Of a stretch of 64,000 bases of DNA, positions 23,741-36,558 are shown one piece after another; position 1 is the stretch's first letter, and each line of letters begins with the position of its first letter. The DNA lies in contig CM063255.1 of the NCBI GenBank assembly GCA_032158295.1, forward strand, positions 19,985,094 through 20,049,093. Reading direction: 5' to 3'. Source of the stretch: Pycnopodia helianthoides. Taxonomy: Eukaryota; Echinodermata; Asteroidea; Forcipulatida; Asteriidae. Below the pieces are notes generated by a model, which worked only from the letters and a program-made list of their open reading frames with translations, was not told where the DNA came from and searched no databases. Both the position numbers and the translations under genes were made by a program.

Positions 23741-26700
23741 ATGGGTCATTCCGTGCCAACTCACCTGAAATTCAGAAAAGTTCGGCAGGCTCCGTCTCAG
23801 ATTTCGCTAATTTTTTTTTTAAACAATCCCCTATGGGTGCCTTGAACACACACAAAATTTTAGAGTCCTACTCCTTGGCATTTCTGAGATATGACCCCCC
23901 AAAAATTAAGCCCCGCCCCTTCAATTTGATATTTTGTGTTTTTGAGCATTTTTAAAGGCCTATATCTACAAATAGAGAGAAGATATGGAGCTACAAATTA
24001 ATTTACAGGGTATCTGGTATCCCATCAACTATAATCTACTGTCAAAAGTAGCACAGCTCATTTGCATATCAAGGGTTAGGTCTTTAAAAACCTACATTTT
24101 GGCATGCGCAATGACTTTTTGTCATTTTTGAGACCCCCTAGTGCCTATGTGAAATGTCCGATTGCTTTTATATTTCATTTGGGCATAAACCAGGTGCATA
24201 TGTGTGACATATTATGAGGATAGACCAATCACACCTTTGATGGGTATTTGGCAGGGGTCTTAATATGCGTCCAACCTAAAAAATGCCAAAAAACGCCGTT
24301 TTCAAGTGGTTTTTTGACAACGTGGGACATTACTGACAGATTTACCAATTTTTTCCTATAATACTTTGTACCCAGTCTACTTATGTAAAAAAAAAAAAAA
24401 ATGGTTTTTGTACTCCTTCATGGTCAGATTTTTATTTAAGTACACCTAGTATTTTGCACTTGTAATGACTTTTTGTCATTTTTGAGACCCCCCCTAGTGC
24501 CTATGTGAAATGTCCAATTGCTTTTATATTTCATTTGGTTATAAACTGGTTGTATATGTGTGAGCTGATATAAGGATAGACCAATCCAACCTTTGATGGA
24601 TATTTGGCAGGGGTCTGAACATGTGTGCGACAGTAAAAATGCCCCAAATTGCCGTTTTCAAGTGATTGATTGACATTATGACAACGTGGGACATTACTGA
24701 CAGATTTACCAATTTTTCCCAATAATACTTTATATCCAGTCTACTTATGTGAGAAGGAAAAAAATGGTTTCTTTACTCCTTCATGTAAAAAAAAATTGTG
24801 AATATGCTTAGACTAACGTTTTTGCTGTGTTATGTAATTTAGGCCATTATGCACTGTGGTGCTGTTTGTTCCTTGAGATTCTGAGAGTATGTCCACAGAA
24901 CATCTCCACTTTAAAAGTCTTGTGTTCTCTTCAGTTAAGACAGTCGTTTGAAGAAGACCAACTTTTCTGCAGTATACCTGTTCATGGCAATCCTCCTTCA
25001 AAGCTGCACCAATGCTGCATGCAGGGATTGATCTTTCCTGAACGTTGACGCCATCATCATGGAGCAAGAACTTGCTGAATTTGTCACTTCTAAAAATGTA
25101 TCATTCTGTATTTCATCAGTGTTCACTTTTCCTTCCTTCAAAAACTGGTTGCATACAACACTAACAGCTTGTTTTGGACAACCACTTTATTTACAAAAAG
25201 AGTGACCTTGTATATTCCAGGGTCTTCTGGCAGGAAAGATACTACTACAGAAATTCAAGACTTATAAAAATAACTGCTGAACAAGTTGTGGGTCGTGTAC
25301 ACCACATGCCTGGCTCTGTTGCTCTTTTGTGAACTTGTAATGTCACCCACATGTTACATGGTCTATAGATGGGGGAAATTTAAGGGGACGTGGGGGATTA
25401 ACCCACCAGTGACAAGGTCAAAGACTGGACCAATAAATCAGACAATAGACTCTTGTGCTTGTGGTCAGTTGTTTATCTTTGTATTTCACAGTGTTAACTG
25501 ATACTAGAATGCCAATGTGTTTCTCTACTGTAAGGCTGCTGACTCTAATTTTGTTTGCTAGTCAAACTTTTTCAATGTTGACTCACAATAGTAACAACAC
25601 TCTCAGTCTCAGTGGATGTTATTTTGGAGTTTTGAATGAGTAACAATACAGCACCACAGTGCATAATGGCCTAAATTGCATAACACAGCAAAAACGTTAG
25701 TCTAAGCATATTCACAATTTTTTTTTACATGAAGGAGTAAAGAAACCATTTTTTTCTTTCTCACATAAGTAGACTGGATATAAAGTATTATTGGGAAAAA
25801 TTGGTAAATCTGTCAGTAATGTCCCACGTTGTCATAATGTCAATCAATCACTTGAAAACGGCAATTTGGGGCATTTTTACAGTCGCACACATGTTCAGAC
25901 CCCTGCCAAATATCCATCAAAGGTTGGATTGGTCTATCCTTATATCAGCTCACACATATGCAACCAGTTTATAACCAAATGAAATATAAAAGCAATCGGA
26001 CATTTCACATAGGCACTAAGGGGGTCTCAAAAATGACAAAAAATCATTACAAATGCAAAATACTAGGTGTACTTAAATAAAAATCTGACCATGAAGGAGT
26101 ACAAAAACCATTTTTTTTTTTTTTCACATAAGTAGACTGGGTACAAAGTATTATAGGAAAAAATTGGTAAATCTGTCAGTAATGTCCCACGTTGTCAAAA
26201 AACCACTTGAAAACGGCGTTTTTTGGCATTTTTTAAGTTGGACGCATATTAAGACCCCTGCCAAATACCCATCAAAGGTGTGATTGGTCTATCCTCATAA
26301 TATGTCACACATATGCACCTAGTTTATGCCCAAATGAAATATAAAAGCAATCGGACATTTCACATAGGCACTAGGGGGTCTCAAAAATGACAAAAAGTCA
26401 TTGCTCATGCCAAAATGTAGGTTTTTAAAGACCTAACCCTTGATATGCAAATGAGCTGTGCTACTTTTGACAGTAGATTATAGTTGATGGGATACCAGAT
26501 ACCCTGTAAATTAATTTGTAGCTCCATATCTTCTCTCTATTTGTAGATATAGGCCTTTAAAAATGCTCAAAAACACAAAATATCAAATTGAAGGGCGCGG
26601 GGCTTAATTTTTGGGGGGTCATATCTCAGAAATGCCAAGGAGTAGGACTCTAAAATTTTGTGTGTGTTCAAGGCACCCATAGGGGAGTGTTTTAAAAAAA

Positions 26701-26763
26701 AATTAGCGAAATCTGAGACGGAGCCTGCCGACCCATCAGGTGAGTTGGCACGGAATGACCCAT
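23741..26763. mobile_element. Foldback element of 3.0 kb with 1.1-kb terminal inverted repeats
   Basis: The left arm 23741-24865 (starting atgggtcattccgtgccaac) pairs with the right arm 25648-26763 (ending gttggcacggaatgacccat). The arms differ only by scattered substitutions and indels. The spacer 24866-25647 holds no recognised gene, though its edges still show weak complementarity. Within each arm an internal segment of about 360 bp (interval with gtcatttttgagaccccc and gtgggacattactgacag) occurs twice in tandem. No clear target duplication was found, and no transposase is encoded. Confidence 0.85.
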
Positions 26764-27034
26764 ATGTGGAATGAAGTGTTAAATTTGACGTGTGTTTTTT
26801 AAATTTATGAACTGTAAGTTACTTTTTGGCATATAACAAACAGATGGTGATCGTAATATTAGTTATAATAATTGCTCAGTCGTAGTTCAACAGCTGAGAC
26901 TGGAAATAAGACTAGGGGAACAGGCCCGCCATTTCATGAAGTCAAAAATTTGACACTACAAATTGGGGGACCATTCTTTGTCACAAACGTTAACAAAAAC
27001 AACAAATTTCTAGGAATGTTTGTGTGGATCATTG
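26764..27034. other. Non-coding, nothing recognised
   Basis: Short AT-rich stretch between two mobile elements with no supported gene. Confidence 0.4.
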
Positions 27035-27420
27035 AGGGCTCGAATTTGACACTGGACCGCAGGCCAGAGGCCAGTGATTTTAGCATTGGGCCAGTAAACT
27101 CATGACCTGACATGTCCGGCAGTCTTGTGTTTTCAATTCAATAACAATTCATGTACCTCACTCTATAATATCTTAAACAGAAACCAATTATGTTCAAATG
27201 TTGACTTTGAGTATTGATTTGAAATATACTTAATACCCTAAAAGACAAATGAGGTAAATCTTCTCTTATATGTCTAAGTGCTTGTTCAATTGAATGCAAG
27301 TTAAACTGTGCAAGGAAGTCTTTTCTCAGTTTGAATCTGGTCTTGCAAAATTATTTCTGGTCCAGTAAATATTTTGAGATACAAGTGGTCTTGTGGATTT
27401 TCCCCCTAATTCGAGCCCTG
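27035..27420. mobile_element. hAT-like non-autonomous element, copy 1
   Basis: The ends agggctcgaattt and aattcgagccctg are inverted repeats. The direct repeat tcattg flanks the element. About 386 bp, very similar along its length to 34091-34496 (shared gacactggaccgcaggcc and ctcatgacc blocks). The terminal CAGGG-type sequence is hAT-like; a 6-bp duplication is short for hAT, so the superfamily is uncertain. Confidence 0.7.
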
Positions 27421-29320
27421 TCATTGTGTTCTACTTTTAAAACATCTTTCCAACCATATTAATTTCATAACAAACGCTTTTTATAGCCCAAACTGCCCAA
27501 TACGAAGGCAACGTGTATCTCAGGCCCTGTACACTATTGGTAAGATTGAAAAACACAAATGTTCACAGATTCACACATAACTTACATGATTTAAAGTAAG
27601 TAATGGTAGAAAGGGTTCCTTAAAATATTTCTGCCTAAAATGCTATCGTTTCTGAGAAATGAGTAAAACAATAGTTTTTATCGCGTGATAAATTGAAAAA
27701 ACAGAAAACACATTTTAAGGTCTCTTTTCACTATTTTCTCGTGACCTCGATGACCAAAATGTGGACACTGATTTTGAGCTGATACCAAAAGTGTACAATA
27801 CCTTTAAAGTAAAAAAAAACATTTGTGTACTGTCTACTCAAAAGTCTTTTTGATATGACCCACACTTAAATGTTTTTTCCTAGATTTTTCAATGGATGTT
27901 GAACCTTTAATTTATTGAGAAATACCTTAATTAAGTTTGTAAATTTAAAGGAACTGTTAAATGATAAAAGTAATTTCATCTATGGTTCTCATGAATGCAT
28001 GTTTGGGGGGTCCTAATACAACAAATTCACTTACTGGTTTGAAGTTTGGCGAGTCACTTTGCCATCCATCATTGGCCAGTTGTCACATTTGGTAGCCTCA
28101 ATGCATCCAAGTTTATCTCAGTCTTCCACTGCTAAGTTTAGTAGAACTAATCCCAAAGGGATATATCATGGAGCCAATTGCCCCAGCAGTTAAACATCTG
28201 ATTTGCAGAGAGAAGTTGGACCACTGTGGTGACCATAGATCAGACATGCAGTGAATGACTTGTGTGTTTCTTGTTGGTGAAACCTCTTCCACTCTCCCTT
28301 CCCACTCACCCACACTTCACTACACACTGACACAACAGGCCACACCTATACTTCTAGACATTCTTGGTTATTCTTACCATTCTGGGTTATTGTATTCAAA
28401 AAGACTACTTGCATATTCACATGACCTCACAAACTAATGAATATTCACATACATACTATTTAGGTATCTTTGTACACACTGGAGGAAAATACACATGCAA
28501 AGGTACAATCTATCAACTTATATCTGACAGATGTAGAGATGTAGTTAGCAAAGTTACTGGTAGTCTTTACTGCAAAAAAATAACAAAAATGTATTATTCA
28601 ATATGTACAATTAGTTGCTATCAAAGCACCCATACCACTGATAAATCGGTTTTCCTTCCCTGTTACTAAAATTGATTAATTATTGAATAATGTTTTTCTT
28701 TGATAATGTGTTGGTTCAAATTAAACTTCGATCTGGACAAAGTAATATCCTGTGTTGATTTAATACAGTAGTTCTTATACAATAGTAAGAAAAGGGGAAT
28801 ATTAGAGCTTAATCATAAAACAGTGTTATTAAAAGTTTTAGCAATTTCCTCAGCACTGACATGTTTCAGGAAAAGTGGAAAGAAGAGACACCTCTGGTTT
28901 TTAATTCTTACATGGGCCCTGTATATATTTTGAACTAAAAGGTTTGTTTCTTCTGTTTGCCTAGGGCCTACAGCTCCAGTCTCCATAACATCTACATGTA
29001 AAGAAGTAAATGTCTGAGACCAATAATCATCATGCAGCCTGTCATAAAACTTGTCTTTTATGTAAACAGGTAAATAAATGAATATGCATTGTTTAAAGGT
29101 GTAGCTGCATAACTTGCAGCTAGAAATAACAAGTCTAAAACTACATTAATGGAAGCATGCTTGAGAGAAAAGTATCAATTTAAATCAAGCATGCAATATT
29201 TACCACCTCATAAGTGTCATTTCACGTAAATACTTAACATATGTGTCCAAGGTCAATTTTAAAAATTTTAAATACTTTGTGGGTGGATGATACAAGTTAA
29301 AAAAAATCGACCTTTCAAAT
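27421..29320. other. Non-coding stretch with a probable small element at about 27522-27810
   Basis: The part from ggccctgtacactattggta to gtacaatacctttaaag has complementary ends (gtacactattggta against taccaaaagtgtac) and looks like another hairpin element. The rest is AT-rich. No conserved exon is recognised in either strand. Confidence 0.45.
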
Positions 29321-30475
29321 CCATATATAGCCCGTTGTCATGGTAACACTAACAGCTCATTTTGTGTTTTGGGCATTTTAGGCCGATTTGGGGGTCTGCA
29401 AAAACTTTTTTTTTGCTCATATTTATAACTCCACCTTACCAAAATGCAAAGTATCATCCTTGGCTTTACTTTAGAAAAAAATTATTGCTCTAAATTTCAC
29501 CCTTATGCTATTTTTTGCATCATACATTAGAGCATGTTTTTAGAAAATGCAAAATCAGCATTTTGACCCTATTTTTTGCCCTCAAAATGTCAATTTGCCA
29601 GGGGTCTCAGAAAATTTTCCTTTCGGTTGTGATTAGGGCTAACATTGATCTTTTCATATCTGGTAAGAAAAACTTGGGTAATTGTATCCTGTTGTGGCAG
29701 TACTGCTTCAAAAGTTGACTTTTTCCCCAAAACAAGAAAAAATGCATTTTAAAGTTTTTCTCCTAGTTTGAAATAATATCATTAAAAAAGTACACTTCCG
29801 TCAATCCGGCAACTTTTTTTAAGCACTCTGTAGGCTCGTGGATAACCCCACATTAATCAGGAATTTTTGATGACCCATATATAGCCCGTTGTCATGGTAA
29901 CAGCTCATTTTGTGTTTTGGGCATTTTAGGCTGATTTGGGGGTCTGAAAAGCCAAATTTTTTCATTAACACCACCCTACCAAAATGCAAAGTTATTTCAT
30001 AAAACCTTTTAAATCACCACAAAGTATCATCTTTGGTTTTACTTTAGGAAAAAAAAAAGGATTGCTCTAAATTTCACCCTTATGCTATTTTTGCATCGTG
30101 CATTAGAGCATGTTTTTAGAAATTGCAAAATCAACATTTTTACCCTATTTTTTGCCCTCAAAATGTCAATTTGCCAGGGGTCTCAGAAAATTTTCCTTTC
30201 GGTTGTGATTAGGGCTAACATTGATCTTTTCATATCTGGTGAGAAAAACCTGGGCAATTGTATCCTGTTGTGGCAGTACTGCCTCAAAAATTGACTTTTT
30301 CCCCAAAACAAGAAAAAAAGTTTTTCTCCTAGTTTGAAATAATATCATTAAAAAAGTACACTTCCGTCAATCCGGCAACTTTTTTTAAAGAATTCTGTAG
30401 GCTTGTGGATAACCCCACACTGATCAGAAATTTTTGATGACCCACATAAAGCCTGTTGTCATGGTAACAGCTCAT
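29321..30475 (+). repeat. Tandem repeat with period of about 560 bp, two full copies plus a fragment
   Basis: Copies start near 29321, 29875 and 30442 (spacings 554 and 567). Each begins ccatatatagcccgttgtcatgg and includes ccaggggtctcagaaaattttcc and tacacttccgtcaatccgg. Both copies share a 67-70 codon open frame, but this simply reflects their similarity. Confidence 0.9.
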
Positions 30476-31212
30476 AATTGTTTGTTTTGTCTTTTTTAAC
30501 AATATTTCTATTTGTTTTTTAAGATTTTTTTCTGATGACAGTGGAAGTGATGTGTCATGTGATGTTAAGTTTTGGGAATTCAAAATGGCTACCTTATTGG
30601 GTGGTCATTTTGAATTTTTTTGTTTCAGAGTTTTTGAATTTTGTTGACAAGGTAGTTTGCACCCCATACCCTGCAGCAGTAGTCTAAATTGAGAATAACC
30701 AAAGCATTGTATAACAAAAAAGCTGTTTGCTGATTAATAAATTTTCTCTTTGAATGAGGAACTTAATTGATTGCAAAGTTTTTTCACATGTGGGTTAATG
30801 CACAGTTAAGTGCCAAGTAGTGTATGCACATAGGGTGAAAAATGAAGCTCCTCTTAGGATTCAAATTTATCTCTGTTTTGGATAAGCTGTATGTACTGTT
30901 TTAGATTCTAGAAATAAAAAATAAATAGCAAGTCCTGTATAGATGTTCTGCCATATATTATGTATGCATACACACACGGTAACGGCTGTAACAGAGACAC
31001 ACACTTGACCCTGGGGGCACTGGAGTGCAAAAGGATTTGGTTATTTTTTTGGTGGGGTTTAATTGCTACTTGTTACCTTTTCAAAGCCCATTGGTTTACA
31101 TGAGTCTGTGGGTCTTTGTAAAATATTGGCAGAGGAAGAAATCTACATTACAACTAACAAATATTCAATATCAACACGGTTTTTATTTAAAACATGACTT
31201 AACAAATTCATC
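30476..31212. other. Non-coding, AT-rich
   Basis: No gene or clear repeat is recognised apart from a cggtaacggctgtaac motif near 30977, related to motifs at 31338, 31740, 33250 and 33425. Confidence 0.4.
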
Positions 31213-31818
31213 TGCCACAACAAAAGGTTCAAATTTATTAAATCTTAACAGCAAAACAATGCCACAAAGTATTTACTCAGAACTGTTTATTTTGCAATTA
31301 AAAAATTCATCACCTTTAGCATACTACAATTTACTTTGATGTGGTCACGGGTGTAACGGAGACACACAGAATAGTAAAATCAGTCAAACATAAGGTGTTA
31401 CTTTGCTGAAGTGATTGTTTCCACTCATTTGGCAAAATATCAAATAGAAACACAGTCACTTCAGCAAAGATCCATGTCTTTACCGTTTTTACTGATTGTG
31501 TGTCTCAAGTACACCCATGACCACTTCAATGCAAATTGAAGGTGATTACAAGGTGACTAATTTTTGAGTTGCAAAATATTATGAATAAAATTGAACTACA
31601 AAACTGCCACAACAAAAGGTTTAAATTTATTATATCTTAACAGCAAAACAATGCCACAAAGTATTTACTCAGAATTGTTTATTTTGCAGTTAAAAAATTC
31701 ATCACCTTAAGCATACTACAATTTACTTTGATGTGGTCACGGGTGTAACGGAGACACACAGAATAGTAAAATCAGTCAAACATAAGGTGTTACTTTGCTG
31801 AAGTGATTGTTTCCACTC
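31213..31818 (+). repeat. Direct duplication of about 212 bp, spacing 392 bp
   Basis: The block 31213-31424 recurs at 31605-31818 with few changes: shared tgccacaacaaaaggtt, gatgtggtcacgggtgtaac and gttactttgctgaagtgatt. The right copy runs into the 3' end of the minus-strand open frame that starts at 32070. Confidence 0.85.
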
Positions 31819-32070
31819 ATTATTTCTTATTTTCTGCCTGTCATCCATGCTGTGTCGCTGTATGAAGCTACGTAGCCTCTCTGCCTCCTTTGCTATTTGA
31901 GACTTGGCATCATCATTTCTTATCTGCATTCTGTATTTTCTCATTTTGAGAGCACCACGTGAAGAAGACTGTGCAGCAGGTTTTTTTTCCTTGGAAGGAG
32001 ATAGTGGCTTTTTTACTAGAGATCGAAGATTGATCTTTATTTTTGGTGCATTCCCTGCTCTGGTTTTCAT
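31815..32070 (-). pseudogene. Basic N-terminal protein fragment, unrecognised
   Basis: A minus-strand frame begins MKTRAGNAPKIKINLRSLVK and continues for about 86 residues rich in Lys/Arg, with a helical-looking segment KMRKYRMQIRNDDAKSQIAK and RLRSFIQRHS. After about residue 86 it merges into the duplicated block (NNEWKQSLQQSN), so the natural C-terminus is lost or spliced. Short basic helices like this occur at the start of several transposon-derived proteins, but I cannot name a family. It could be a first exon or a transposon remnant. Confidence 0.35.
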
Positions 32071-33690
32071 GTTGTGTATATGATGAGGAACAATTGGTGT
32101 TGAGGCTGATGATTAATTTCTGAAATAGGACAAATGTTTGTTTTTTATTAACAGGTTTAACCATAGCGCAAGGTCCTTGATCTATGATGTAACAAATTCA
32201 TTAAAAATAAATAAATAAATTAATGTTAGACCTGATTGTTTTTGTTTTTTAAATTTGATTTAAGGGAAGCCCCCAAAACTGCAAAGACTTTTAATAATAA
32301 ACAATATGAAAAAGTATTCCTCGATCATGTCCATTTAGTGAACATACATCCTACGGCATTACTATATTTAAAAAAAAAAAGCAAACCAAAACAAAAAACA
32401 AACAAACGAAATTGGACCTCGAATTCCAAGTGTATAAGGGGGAAATTAAAAATTCTTTGTAATTTGTCTATTTTGTTATGATAAAAAATATTGCACATAC
32501 AGTCACGACTTTGAAAATATTAAGCTATTTAGTATTATTGTTAGAAAAAATAAAAACAAGCTTTAATAAAATAGTCTGCACAGAAAATACAACTTCATAG
32601 TCAAAGTAAAGACAAAACGTCTTGTTTAAATAATTTAGATAAATTCTCCAGAATCACTCTGGAAAAAAAGATTAAAAAACAAGACCACCAAAAACAAAAC
32701 AAAACCGGACCGCGAATTTCGAGTGAAAATGGCGGAAATCTACGATTTTCTATTCCGTTACGATCCAAAAACAACAAACTATTGAAGTATTGAAATACTT
32801 TAGCACAGCCGTCAACCAGTGAGCGAAGTACGATGCCTTCATTCATAAAAACATTTCGCTGGTGTGTAGCATCTACAACGCTATTTCAATAATATCCACC
32901 TGAGGAACCAGCACAACACTCGTTCCACATGCCGCCACCTGAGGGCGTTTTATCTGGTGGCCCGAGCTCACTGTATTGCAACTGTGCGTGTGTGTAATTG
33001 AGCACCGACTACAACTCGTGTCGCTGGTATCACGCACTCACATGTTAACTTACTACATGCAACAATGTTTGTGTCGGTTTCCGGAGCTGTGTATATTTTT
33101 CGGCCTACGGAAAATATGACTAACATTTTGCAAAGAAAGTAACTACAATACTGATTGAAACAGACCCCTGAACATGTCACTGCCCAATCTTTAAATAATG
33201 TTGGTTTATACAAAAATAACAACAGACAAATGGGAATGGTCGTTACTTACGTAACGGTCGTCTCTTGATTTTCTTCCGGCGACACAGCCACTGACAGCCT
33301 CCCACCGGTTGACAGCTAGAAGAAGGACAACTTTCGATGGCGCATTCTTATTGGTCAGTTATGCAGTTTCCATGACGTAGTCAGAAAGATTTTCGCGCGC
33401 TCATGGCTATATTTTTCGGGATGCGGTAACGGTCGTCCCCGGCGACACACATTTTAGATGAGATATTCACATCGATATGAAAACCGTATAGAATGTTTGT
33501 CCAAAAAATAAAAATCAGAATCTTTTCAACATAATCTCTTGTCTTTAAACAGCAAATATGAATGATTTTGACTATTTATAGTGAGACCAAATGGCTTTTA
33601 AACAAAAACACTCGGGCGACGCACACCGTGATGACCGTTACCGCTTCCGTCTGAATGGATTTTCCCCAAAATTCTAAGCAAATCAATCTA
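32071..33690. other. Non-coding; CpG-richer patch with repeated taacggtcgtc motifs
   Basis: An (AAAT)n run lies at about 32200. A segment near 32390 (gaaattggacctcgaattcc) resembles one near 32700 (ggaccgcgaatttcgag). At 33249 and 33425, gtaacggtcgtc followed by cggcgacacac occurs twice. The patch 33240-33450 is CpG-richer than its surroundings and could be a promoter of an unplaced minus-strand gene. No exon is recognised. Confidence 0.4.
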
Positions 33691-33699
33691 AGCAAAAAA

Positions 33700-35985
33700 A
33701 TGGCTTGACCTAGACAAATTTGCAACAGAAATGAATTTTTTTGCAACAGTCTCTTAAAACCCTCCAAAACAACATATCAAAGTAGAAAAAAGTAAGCAGG
33801 GGAAATATGCATAATTTGAATAAATTAAAAATTGACGTTTTTGCCTCTATTTACACTAATGCATGTATACATATGCCCATGAAAGTAGTAAAATTTATCT
33901 ACTTTTCACCTCAAATTTGCATGCAAATGTCTCCTTAAACCCTTCAAAACGGGGTATCAAAAAGTAGAAAAAAGGAAGTACAGGAAATATGCATAATTTG
34001 CATAAATTAAAAATTGCTGTTATCGCCTCTATTTTCACTAATGTATGTGTGCACACGCCCTGATACATGTAGTTGTAGAATTGATATCAACAGGGCTCGA
34101 ATTTGACACTGGACCGCAGGCCCGAGGCCAGTGATTTTAGCAATGGGCCAGTAAACTCATGACCGGACAAGTCCGGCAGTCTTATGGTGTCATTTCAATA
34201 ACAATTCATGTACATGTACCTCACTCTATAATGTTTTGAACGGAAACAAATTATGTTTAAATGTTGACTTTGAGTAATGATTTGAAATATACGTAATATC
34301 CTTAAACTATAAAGACAAATGAGGTAAATCTTCTCTTATATTTCTTAGTGCTTGTTAAATTAAATGCAAGTTAAACTGTGCAAGGAAGTCTTTTCTCAGT
34401 TTGAATCTGGTCTTGTAAAATTATTTCTGGTCCAGTAAACTTTTTGAGATACAAGTCCTGTGGTCTTGTGGATTTTCCCCCCAAATTCGAGCCCTGATAA
34501 ATGTCCTAGATCAAATTTTCATGCAAAAGTCTCTTGAAACCAGGAAACCCTCCCAAATAAAGTATCAAAAATATTCAAAGTATCAAAGGTGCCAAAATAT
34601 TTTAATTAATTTTTATTAAAGTTACGTGCATATTATGCACTAACAAGAAATGCAATATTGACTGCTCCTTTAAGTGATGTTTGACGCCTTGGACTGGGAA
34701 CCACTGGGTCAGATGATGTTAGGGAGGTTCCAAACTTTACAAAATTATTATGCATAGCCCGGTCATGGGGGTTCCAGTATTTTTTAACTAAATTTATTTA
34801 ATTAAGACTATGTGCGTTTACAATGCACTATGAACTATTTGACTGCCCCTTTAAATTATGTTTGACGCCTTGGACCGGGCACCACTGGGTCAGAAGATGT
34901 TCGAGAGGTTCCAAACTTTACAAAATGATTATGCCGAGCCTGTTCATGGGGGTTCTAGTATAATGTAATTAAATTTGTTTAATTAAGATTACGTGCGTAT
35001 ATTACAATGCACTAAAAATTATTGAATATTGACTGCCCCTTTAAGTTATGTTTGACGCCTTTGACTGGGCACCACTAGGTCAGAAGATGTTGGGGAGGTT
35101 AATACGCACGTAATCCTAATTAAACAAAATTAATTAAAAAATACTGGAATCCCCATGACCGGGCTATGCATAATAATTTTGTAAAGTTTGGAACCTCCCT
35201 AACATCATCTGACCCAGTGGTGCCCGGTCCAAGGTGTCAAACATAATTTAAAGAGGCAGTCAAATATTTCATAGTGCATTGTAATACGCACATAGTGCTA
35301 ATTAAATAAATTTAACTAAAAAATACTGGAACCCCATGAACGGGCTATGCATAATAATTTTGTAAAGTTTGGAACCTCCCTAACATCATCTGACCCAGTA
35401 GTGGTGCCCGGTTCAAGGCGTCAAACATCACTTAAAGAAGTAGTCAATATTGCATTTCTTGTTAGTTCATAATACGCACGTAACGTTAATTAAACAAAAT
35501 TAAATTATAATATATTGGCACCTTTGATACTTTGAATATTTTTGATAGTTTGTTTGGGAGGGTTTCCTGGTTTCAAGAGACATTTGCCTATAAATTGTAG
35601 GTGACAATGATATCAATTCTACAACTATCAGGGTGTGTACACACATACATTCGGAAAATAGAGGCAAAAACAGCAATTTTTAATTTATGCAAATTATGCA
35701 TATTTCCTGTACTTCCTTTTTTCTACTTTTTTGATACTTTGCTATGAAGGGTTTCATGAGACTTTTGCATGCAAATTTGATGTGAAAATTAGATAAATTC
35801 TACTAATATCAGGGCGTATGCATACAAACATTAGTGAAAATAGAGGCGAAAACCGCAAATTTTAATTTATGGAAATTATGCATATTTCCCCTGCTTACTT
35901 TTTCTACTTTTTTGATATGTTGTTTTGGAGGGTTCGAAAAGACTGTTACAAAAAAGTTATTTCTGTTGCATTTTTGTCTATGTCA
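33700..35985. repeat. 2.3-kb palindrome with nested units of about 190 bp
   Basis: The left edge (gacctagacaaatttgcaac, ccctccaaaacaacatatca, aagcaggggaaatatgcata) pairs with the right edge in reverse complement (tatgcatatttcccctgctt, ttgatatgttgttttggagg). Nearer the centre (about 35.1 kb) each side has two to three units of about 190 bp containing atgtttgacgccttgga, gggaggttccaaactttac and gcccggtcatgggg, inverted between sides. The left arm carries an insertion (34091-34496) absent from the right arm. Confidence 0.8.
34091..34496. mobile_element. hAT-like non-autonomous element, copy 2, nested in palindrome
   Basis: 406 bp with ends cagggctcgaattt and aaattcgagccctg. Same family as 27035-27420. 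The right arm of the surrounding palindrome retains the uninterrupted sequence (reverse complement of about 35605-35625), which shows it is an insertion made after the palindrome formed. Confidence 0.8.
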
Positions 35986-36472
35986 AACCACAGATTGACT
36001 AGACTATGAGAACACCTAGATGCTTATGGGAATCCACTTTGTGTACTTTTGGCCACAAATGAAAATGGGATAAACCAACTATTATAGCACCTCCAATGGT
36101 TACCTCAGCAACAAAATAAAACGCCAAGTTAAGGATTATGTAAAAATAACAGAAATTATGGGGAAAATACAACTTTTGACACAAAAATTGGCACTCAAAT
36201 TGCCCTTTTATTGTAATTTTGAATTTGTTTTGCATCATCATGTAGAACTTGGTTACATAATGACCAATTCGCAGGTTTCACGAACTGACGTGACCAACCC
36301 AGAGGGAACTTGGTTTAGAAATAATCGCATTTGAAGTTGGTGATCTTTTAATATCGTTCTTGGAAGGATTTGTATAACGGGAAATTTCCCCCAAAATTAG
36401 TGTATGAAAGTTGATACCTTAAATGTTCTAGCCAGTTATTTACTTTTAAAATTAATTTTGATTGTAATGCAG

Positions 36473-36558
36473 AAAGCCTTCCTTTCTCCAAGGAGATCTA
36501 CCCGTCAAGGAGTAGATGTGCAAGATTGGCCTATGGAAGCTGCACTGTCTAGTACAAG
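36473..36558 (+). CDS. Candidate exon; possible founder of the exon-cassette array
   Basis: The acceptor ttgattgtaatgcag precedes 86 nt with donor acaag/gtatgt. In the phase left open by 22382 it reads KAFLSPRRSTRQGVDVQDWP then MEAALSST plus AG, without stops. The segment tctccaaggagatctacccgtc is homologous to the cassette repeated at least 13 more times to the right, so this copy is the divergent left edge of the array. No homology to a known protein is recognised. Confidence 0.35.

Noticed and set aside
29515..30294. Conserved 67-70 residue protein in the 560-bp repeats
   Set aside because: Similarity equals that of the surrounding repeat DNA, so no coding constraint is indicated.
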